A DNA stretch of 20,999 nt from Candidatus Nitrosopumilus sp. (GTDB taxonomy: Archaea; Thermoproteota; Nitrososphaeria; Nitrososphaerales; Nitrosopumilaceae), in contig JAOTSS010000036.1 in assembly GCA_029864805.1 (NCBI GenBank), forward strand, positions 1-20,999. The letters are read 5' to 3'. Position numbers and translations under genes: made by a program. Below the pieces are notes generated by a model, which was not told the DNA's origin, ran no database searches, and saw nothing but the letters and a program-made list of their open reading frames with translations. Positions 16,806-20,999 of this stretch are shown in pieces; the first letter of the stretch is position 1, and each line of letters begins with the position of its first letter.

Positions 16806-17171
16806 TTATGAAGTTGAGTTAGTCACAAAGATATTCTTAATAGATTCAATAGGATTAAAATTAGAAATTTCTTCATTAATTATTTTTTGAGAAGATTTTT
16901 TTGCTTCAGAAATTTCAGTAGAAATTTTATTGCTAGTTTGACTTATTTCATCAGAGATGGTTTCACTTGTTTTATCAATTATTTTATCAATGGAGCCATT
17001 AATTCTTTCTTCAACTGAGTCTGAAGCTTTAGAGCCAAAATTTGATACGTCAGTTTTTAAAGAATCAATTACGCTTGCAGAAGTTGAGGGAAACAGAACA
17101 TCTATTTCATTAGAAAATATCATGCCTCCTAATATCAAAATACCTGCAATTATGCCTAATTTTATGAACAT
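16806..17171 (-). CDS. Small membrane-anchored coiled-coil protein, hypothetical
   Basis: 121 residues from the ATG at 17171; a TTG at 17186 would add five residues. Residues 3-21 are a hydrophobic helix (IKLGIIAGILILGGMIF), which could be an uncleaved anchor. The rest is polar: a stretch with heptad-like spacing of I and S (SIDKIIDKTSETISDEI, QTSNKISTEISEAKK) suggests a long amphipathic helix or coiled coil, ending in NPIESIKNIFVTNSTS. No family is recognised. It resembles small apolipoprotein-like or YtxH-like membrane-linked helices in general form only. It is isolated between a long gap and the UPF0201 gene on the same strand. Confidence 0.6.
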   Translation of the reverse strand: MFIKLGIIAGILILGGMIFSNEIDVLFPSTSASVIDSLKTDVSNFGSKASDSVEERINGSIDKIIDKTSETISDEISQTSNKISTEISEAKKSSQKIINEEISNFNPIESIKNIFVTNSTS

Positions 17172-17208
17172 TTGATAGTTATTCAAAAAAATGATTTTAG
17201 ATTCATAC

Positions 17209-17222
17209 TAAAAAAAATAGTC
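17209..17222 (-). terminator. T-run terminator after the UPF0201 gene
   Basis: On the minus strand, downstream of the stop at 17255, GACTATTTTTTTTAG gives a run of eight T, a good archaeal stop signal placed before the coiled-coil gene. Confidence 0.4.
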
Positions 17223-17254
17223 AAAACAGAGTGAATTTTCTTAACTAAGTTTTG

Positions 17255-17653
17255 CTAATTTCCTAAAACAATCCAATCAATTATTTCATCAATATTTGAG
17301 GAAGTAAAAATTACTTTAATTGGTCCTAAGGGAGATTCTTCTGCTTCTTCACAAATTGCTATTTGTTCAACAAAGGCTGCCTGTTTATTAAGATAAAACC
17401 AAGTTGTGTTATTATCCAAATTTTTTTCAAGATAACGACGATAGGTATTTTGGGATTTTTTTAAATGAATTGTTTCATAAATTTTTTCAAATGATCTTAA
17501 TTCTTTTGACTGTGCTGTAATTGAAAAATGTTCAATTTTGATTATTGAATATGGGAAAATATTTGAAATTGATTTTTGAACTTTCTCAGGATCTTCAGAA
17601 GGGTTTAATGTAGTTGTCATTTGAATTATGCAATTGATATTTGGGATTTTCAT
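17255..17653 (-). CDS. UPF0201 family RNA-binding-domain protein (COG1325)
   Basis: 132 residues from the ATG at 17653, which overlaps the TGA of the kinase-like gene (ATGA junction); a TTG at 17662 is a less likely start. Diagnostic segments: LNPSEDPEKVQKSISNIFP, then WFYLNKQAAFVEQIAICEEAEESPLGPIKVIF, then IDWIV at the end. COG1325 was predicted by others as an exosome-associated RNA-binding protein; no activity is shown here. In Archaeoglobus the UPF0200 and UPF0201 parts are fused in one protein, and here they are adjacent and translationally coupled, so a shared function is likely. Confidence 0.85.
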   Translation of the reverse strand: MKIPNINCIIQMTTTLNPSEDPEKVQKSISNIFPYSIIKIEHFSITAQSKELRSFEKIYETIHLKKSQNTYRRYLEKNLDNNTTWFYLNKQAAFVEQIAICEEAEESPLGPIKVIFTSSNIDEIIDWIVLGN

Positions 17654-18198
17654 TCTATCCAACTTTGAATAATTTCATAGGCATTTTTAATTAATTCATC
17701 TTTTGTCAAACCAATATTTGATATTGCATAATCAGATAAAGCAATTGAATTGCTAATTCCGACTCCTAATTCACGATTGTCTCTTTCTTCAAAATGTTTC
17801 TTTGTTTGTGGATCATCTGATCTTCCTCTTTTTTGTAGAAAATCAAATCTTGTATCTGTAGAAGCATGAATTGCCAATAGTTTTACAGTGCCATATTTTC
17901 TTAGTACTTGTATTTCATCATTTGATCTTACTCCATCTACCAGTATCACGTCAGCTATAGAAGATTCAATTTGTGGTTTAACTAATTCCGCTATTGCACC
18001 TGGACCATTTTGCTCTCTTAGTTCAAGCATTAGTTTCCCAAGATTTGATCTTGTTAATTCTAAATTTCTTTTTTTTGCTTCTTCTCTAACAGCATTTCCC
18101 ATATTGATAATTTTGTAACCTTTTGATTCCAAACCTTCAGCAATAGTGGATTTTCCGGCACCAGGCATGCCTGTCAGGCATACGATTAGTTTTGTCAA
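17650..18198 (-). CDS. UPF0200 family P-loop nucleotide kinase-like protein
   Basis: 182 residues, TTG start; the frame offers no ATG upstream. Walker A is G10-MPGA-GKST near the N-terminus (LTGMPGAGKSTIAEGL). VILVDGVRSNDEI holds the Walker B-like aspartate, and RFDFLQKRGRSDDP resembles the LID region of dephospho-CoA kinase and adenylate kinase. The family is related to dephospho-CoA kinase, but archaea use an unrelated GTP-dependent enzyme for that step, so the substrate is unknown. Overlaps the UPF0201 gene by ATGA and is divergent from ThpR. Confidence 0.85.
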   Translation of the reverse strand: MTKLIVCLTGMPGAGKSTIAEGLESKGYKIINMGNAVREEAKKRNLELTRSNLGKLMLELREQNGPGAIAELVKPQIESSIADVILVDGVRSNDEIQVLRKYGTVKLLAIHASTDTRFDFLQKRGRSDDPQTKKHFEERDNRELGVGISNSIALSDYAISNIGLTKDELIKNAYEIIQSWIE

Positions 18199-18239
18199 TA
18201 TATGGCAAAAATGAGACTCGTCTATGAAGTTACCGGAAA

Positions 18240-18250
18240 TTATTATAAAG
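18240..18250 (+). promoter_or_regulatory. TATA box for thpR operon
   Basis: TTATTATAAAG is centred at 18245, 26 nt before the ATG at 18271. It sits inside the longer possible reading frame from 18202, which argues that 18271 is the true start. Confidence 0.5.
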
Positions 18251-18270
18251 ATATATCAAAGAATGATGTG

Positions 18271-18813
18271 ATGCGAACTTTTGTAGCGGTAGAAATTTCA
18301 AATAATGATGTTATTCATTCAATAAAAAAAATTCAAGATAAAATTAACATCGACGCAAAAGCTATTAATTCAGAAAGTTTACATTTTACATTACAATTTT
18401 TAGGGGAAATTTCAGATGATGTATCTGAAAAAATTATTAATGCTCTTAATACAATTGAATTTTCAAGTTTTAAGATTAATTTGAAAGGAATAGGTGCATT
18501 TCCTAAACCTAAATTTCCAAGAGTGATTTGGATAGGTACTGACGAGAATGGAGGTAATATGTTAATTCAGTTAGCAAAAAAAGTTGAAAAAGTATTAGAA
18601 CCTTTAGGATTTTTTCCTGACAAGCCATTCAAACCTCACATCACAATATTTAGGATTAAAAAGAAGATAGGGGACATTACAAAAGAATTGAATAGTCAAA
18701 AAATGATAAATTTTGGCATTCAAGAAATAACTAGTTTCAAATTAAAAAAAAGTGAACTTACATCTACTGGACCAATTTATTCTGATTTAAAGGAGATTAA
18801 AGCAAGAAAATGA
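18271..18813 (+). CDS. thpR: RNA 2',3'-cyclic phosphodiesterase (2'-5' RNA ligase family)
   Basis: 180 residues from ATG 18271. The frame is open to an ATG at 18202, but the family begins at MRTFVAVEI and the TATA box lies inside that extension. The two HxT motifs of the 2H phosphoesterase family are H38-F-T40 (LHFTLQFLG) and H123-I-T125 (PHITIFRI). Length matches bacterial and archaeal ThpR. It opens 2',3'-cyclic phosphate RNA ends and can join 2'-5' tRNA halves in vitro. The stop overlaps the start of cca (ATGA), placing it in an RNA-end processing operon. Confidence 0.9.
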   Translation: MRTFVAVEISNNDVIHSIKKIQDKINIDAKAINSESLHFTLQFLGEISDDVSEKIINALNTIEFSSFKINLKGIGAFPKPKFPRVIWIGTDENGGNMLIQLAKKVEKVLEPLGFFPDKPFKPHITIFRIKKKIGDITKELNSQKMINFGIQEITSFKLKKSELTSTGPIYSDLKEIKARK

Positions 18814-20141
18814 AGGAAATTATTAGTAAGGTATCCAAAAATGTAATTCCGTCAAAAACAATTGAGAAATCGAAGAAGGAAATTGCTGATCTAGCATTCA
18901 AGTTAGTGGAAAAGGAAATCGAAAAATATCCAGAAGTTACAGGATTGGAATTTGGAGGATCATTTGCAAAAGATACCTGGCTACCGGAAGGCGCAGACAT
19001 AGATATTTTTGTAAGATTTAAAAAATCTACAACAGAAGAAAAATTCGAAAAAATTTCAAAAAAGATAGGTTTCAACTCATTAAAAAAATATTTTCCTTAT
19101 GTCAGGTATTCTGAACACCCATATGTTGAGGCTAAAATTAAGGACACTAAGATCAATCTAGTCCCATTCTATGATGTAAAAATTGGAGAATGGAAAAGTG
19201 CCGCAGATAGATCAACATTTCACACAAAATTTATGCAAAAATCATTAACATCAAAAATGAAAAATGATGTAAGAATTCTCAAAACATTTCTAAAATCAAA
19301 TGGAATTTATGGTGCAGAAATTGCAAAACAAGGGTTTAGTGGATATGTATCAGAGGTTTTGGTTTTACATTTTGGAAGTTTTGAGAATATCATAAGATCA
19401 ATATCAGAAATTAAAGAAAATCAAGTTATTGGAAAAACTTCAAAGAGATTTGAAACACCAATTGTAATAATCGATCCTGTTGACAGTAACAGAAACTTAG
19501 CTGCTGCAATATCTAATGAAAATATTGGGAAATTGATTCTAATTTGTAGGGCCTTTAAAGATAAAAGCACTTTAGAGTTTTTTAGGAATAAAAAATTAGG
19601 AATTGCAAAAAAGTATTGGGATAACTTGTTAGTGATAAAATTTAATTTTAAAATCAGAAGTCCAGATATAATATGGGGGCAGATAAAGAGAGCTACGTCA
19701 TCATTGTCTACACAATTAGAATTGGGTGGATTCAATGTATTAAGAAGTAAATCTCATACGGATCAAAAAAATGAAGCTTGTCTGTTTTTCTTCTTGGAAT
19801 CATCAAAGATTAATCAAATTTATCCAAAGAATGGGCCAGATTTTTTTAGGGAAGACAGTTCGAAGAGTTTTATTTCCAAAAATCTTGAAAATACAGAATT
19901 AATGTGGATAGGAAATAATGGAAAAATAATTTCTGTAGAAAAGAGAAAGCATACAGATGCAGTCAAATTTATGTCAGAATTTTTGAAAAAAAATCTTAAA
20001 ACGGGCATACCTAAAGGTCTTCAAAGTGATTTCAAACAAGGTTACAAGGTTTCAGTAGGAAAGAAAAATCTAAGCAAATCAATTAAAGAGGTTGCAAGTG
20101 AGTTGATTTCAACAGATGACACATTTGTTTATTTCAATTAA
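18810..20141 (+). CDS. cca: Archaeal class I CCA-adding tRNA nucleotidyltransferase
   Basis: 443 residues, close to the archaeal class I length (about 437). The nucleotidyltransferase motif GGSFAKDTWLPEGADIDIF gives catalytic D63 and D65. FMQK, VRILKTFLKSNGIYGAE and GFSGYVSEVLVLHFGSF match the Archaeoglobus enzyme closely, as do the later PVDSNRNLAAAIS and KPDI-like RSPDIIW. It adds CCA to tRNA 3' ends. Oddity: in HPYVEAKIKDTKINLVPFY the third catalytic carboxylate (Archaeoglobus D110) is N116, codon AAT at 19155. Whether it is still fully active is uncertain. The downstream kinase gene overlaps it by 26 nt. Confidence 0.92.
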   Translation: MKEIISKVSKNVIPSKTIEKSKKEIADLAFKLVEKEIEKYPEVTGLEFGGSFAKDTWLPEGADIDIFVRFKKSTTEEKFEKISKKIGFNSLKKYFPYVRYSEHPYVEAKIKDTKINLVPFYDVKIGEWKSAADRSTFHTKFMQKSLTSKMKNDVRILKTFLKSNGIYGAEIAKQGFSGYVSEVLVLHFGSFENIIRSISEIKENQVIGKTSKRFETPIVIIDPVDSNRNLAAAISNENIGKLILICRAFKDKSTLEFFRNKKLGIAKKYWDNLLVIKFNFKIRSPDIIWGQIKRATSSLSTQLELGGFNVLRSKSHTDQKNEACLFFFLESSKINQIYPKNGPDFFREDSSKSFISKNLENTELMWIGNNGKIISVEKRKHTDAVKFMSEFLKKNLKTGIPKGLQSDFKQGYKVSVGKKNLSKSIKEVASELISTDDTFVYFN

Positions 20142-20877
20142 GAAACTTTCTGATAAACCATATTCAAAAATTCTTGGATACCCAAAAGCTACTAGTCGTC
20201 AAATAAAATCAAGAATTAGTGAGTTAGAAAAATTAAAAATTAGATCAATTTCGTTTGTGGGTCCTACAAAAATTGGTAAACTAGCTATTTTGGGTAAAGG
20301 ATATGTCGGAGTTGTAGTTCTTGCGAAAAAAAATAATAAATTAGTTGCACTAAAAATCAGAAGAACCGATTCGCAAAGAAAAGAAATGAAAAAAGAAGCA
20401 ACTTTACTGAAATTAGTAAATTCTGTGGATGTTGGGCCAAAGATGTTAGTTGCTAGCAAAAATTTTTTGGTGATGGAATATCTAGAAGGAGTTAAAATTA
20501 GTGAATGGATTTATTTGTTAAAAGGTGTAGGAAGTGCAAAGCAATTAAAATCCACAATCAGAAAAATTCTAGAAGATTGCTACAGATTAGATCAATTAGG
20601 CTTTGATCATGGTGAATTAAGTAATATTTCCAAACATGTCATAGTAGGAAAGACAAAGTCCACTTTAATTGATTTTGAAAGTTCCAGTACTACGCGAAGG
20701 CCATCAAATGTTACATCTATTACTCAGGCATTTTTTATTGGATCAGGGATTGCAAAAAAGGTCCAAAAAATTTACAAAAATCCACCCAAAGAAAAAATTA
20801 TTGAAGCACTAAAACAATACAAACAAGAAAAAACAAGAGAAAGTTTTGATGAGTTATTAAAAATTCTGAAATTATGA
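20116..20877 (+). CDS. Small predicted Ser/Thr protein kinase (COG2112-like)
   Basis: 253 residues, ATG within the end of cca; later starts are possible. An N-terminal basic helix region (about 1-45) precedes a minimal kinase fold: glycine loop LGKGYVGVVVLA (59-70), lysine K80 in VALKIRR, hinge LVMEYLEG (118-125), catalytic-loop counterpart DHGELSNISKHVIV (164-177) and metal motif IDFES (185-189) instead of DFG. This pattern matches the archaeal kinase-like family COG2112, related to RIO and Bud32 kinases. Substrate unknown. Its overlap with cca suggests a link to tRNA maturation. The gene ends at the base next to the 3' end of the convergent tRNA. Confidence 0.8.
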   Translation: MTHLFISIKKLSDKPYSKILGYPKATSRQIKSRISELEKLKIRSISFVGPTKIGKLAILGKGYVGVVVLAKKNNKLVALKIRRTDSQRKEMKKEATLLKLVNSVDVGPKMLVASKNFLVMEYLEGVKISEWIYLLKGVGSAKQLKSTIRKILEDCYRLDQLGFDHGELSNISKHVIVGKTKSTLIDFESSSTTRRPSNVTSITQAFFIGSGIAKKVQKIYKNPPKEKIIEALKQYKQEKTRESFDELLKILKL

Positions 20878-20951
20878 TGGGATTGGCAGGATTTGAACCT
20901 GCGACCACTAGTCCCCCAGACTAGTATCATACCAAGCTAGACTACAATCCC
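20878..20951 (-). tRNA. tRNA-Pro, anticodon GGG
   Basis: Minus-strand cloverleaf of 74 nt. The acceptor is GGGATTG paired with CAATCCC, then discriminator A. The D-arm is GTCT/TGAT with GG in the loop. The anticodon stem CTAGT/ACTAG encloses CTGGGGG, giving anticodon GGG with G at 37, typical of proline tRNAs. The T-arm is GCAGG/CCTGC with loop TTCAAAT. No intron and no encoded CCA (the 3' flank reads TCATAAT), so the tRNA depends on RNase Z and the CCA enzyme, both encoded in this window. Confidence 0.95.
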
Positions 20952-20972
20952 TTGTTTCAGAGGCACAAAATG

Positions 20973-20983
20973 AAATTATTAAA
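20973..20983 (-). promoter_or_regulatory. TATA box for tRNA-Pro
   Basis: On the minus strand TTTAATAATTT is centred about 27 nt upstream of the tRNA 5' end. Confidence 0.5.
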
Positions 20984-20999
20984 TCGTCGTATTGATTTA

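Noticed and set aside
17654..17662. TTG start for the UPF0201 gene
   Set aside because: The ATG nine bases later makes a standard ATGA overlap with the preceding gene.
17650..18198. Dephospho-CoA kinase (coaE) assignment for the UPF0200 protein
   Set aside because: Similarity is to the fold only; archaea use a different GTP-dependent family for this step.
18202..18270. Longer ThpR start at 18202
   Set aside because: The extra 23 residues do not fit the family N-terminus, and a well-placed TATA box lies inside them.
1..20999. Insertion sequences, CRISPR arrays, prophage or attachment site next to tRNA-Pro
   Set aside because: No transposase, integrase, spaced direct repeats or duplicated tRNA end were seen; only about 50 nt beyond the tRNA is available, so integration there cannot be judged.

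Overview
The window reads as chromosome from a mesophilic, AT-rich archaeon, most likely a marine ammonia-oxidising thaumarchaeon (Nitrososphaerota, Nitrosopumilus-like). The evidence is the informational gene set: archaeal class I CCA-adding enzyme, Trm-G10-type methyltransferase, paired UPF0200/UPF0201 proteins, archaeal RNase Z, ThpR and a COG2112-type kinase. Other support comes from promoters with a TATA element about 25 nt before the start codon (implying leaderless transcripts), frequent TTG starts, and a tRNA with no encoded CCA. This placement is by recognition, not by a database search. I see no mobile element, CRISPR array or rRNA, so it looks like ordinary chromosomal backbone.

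Layout. 1-1505 (+): the 3' part of a membrane sensor (extracytoplasmic domain, HAMP, class III nucleotide cyclase). 1553-3227 (-): a J-domain protein with a degenerate HSD motif and a beta-repeat body, then an ATP-binding-type universal stress protein. 3350-7450 (+): a transport block of a four-CBS regulator, a VIT1/CCC1 metal transporter, an APC permease and a CPA2 cation/proton antiporter that is broken by three frameshifts. 7447-11108 (-): in transcription order, a KamA-like radical SAM aminomutase, glutamine synthetase and a secreted, membrane-anchored protein of unknown function. 11211-16441 (+): an MscS channel with a large cytosolic insert, then a tight run of PRPP synthetase, Trm-G10, RNase Z and sirtuin. 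16442-16805: the only long gap, with a hairpin and a possible 30-codon ORF. 16806-18198 (-): a small coiled-coil membrane protein and the UPF0200-UPF0201 pair. 18271-20877 (+): ThpR, CCA-adding enzyme and a small kinase, all overlapping. 20878-20951 (-): tRNA-Pro(GGG).

Three themes emerge. The first is ion, metal and osmotic homeostasis (CBS/VIT/APC/antiporter, MscS, and perhaps a beta-amino-acid solute made by the aminomutase). The second is tRNA maturation (Trm-G10, RNase Z, ThpR, CCA enzyme, tRNA-Pro). The third is nucleotide-linked sensing (cyclase, Usp, CBS, sirtuin). The points most worth checking are the arginine in the KamA-like substrate pocket next to glutamine synthetase, the asparagine at the third catalytic carboxylate of the CCA enzyme, the broken antiporter, the HSD J-domain, and a secreted protein with a predicted N-terminal histidine. 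No clearly new multi-gene system is proven by the sequence alone.
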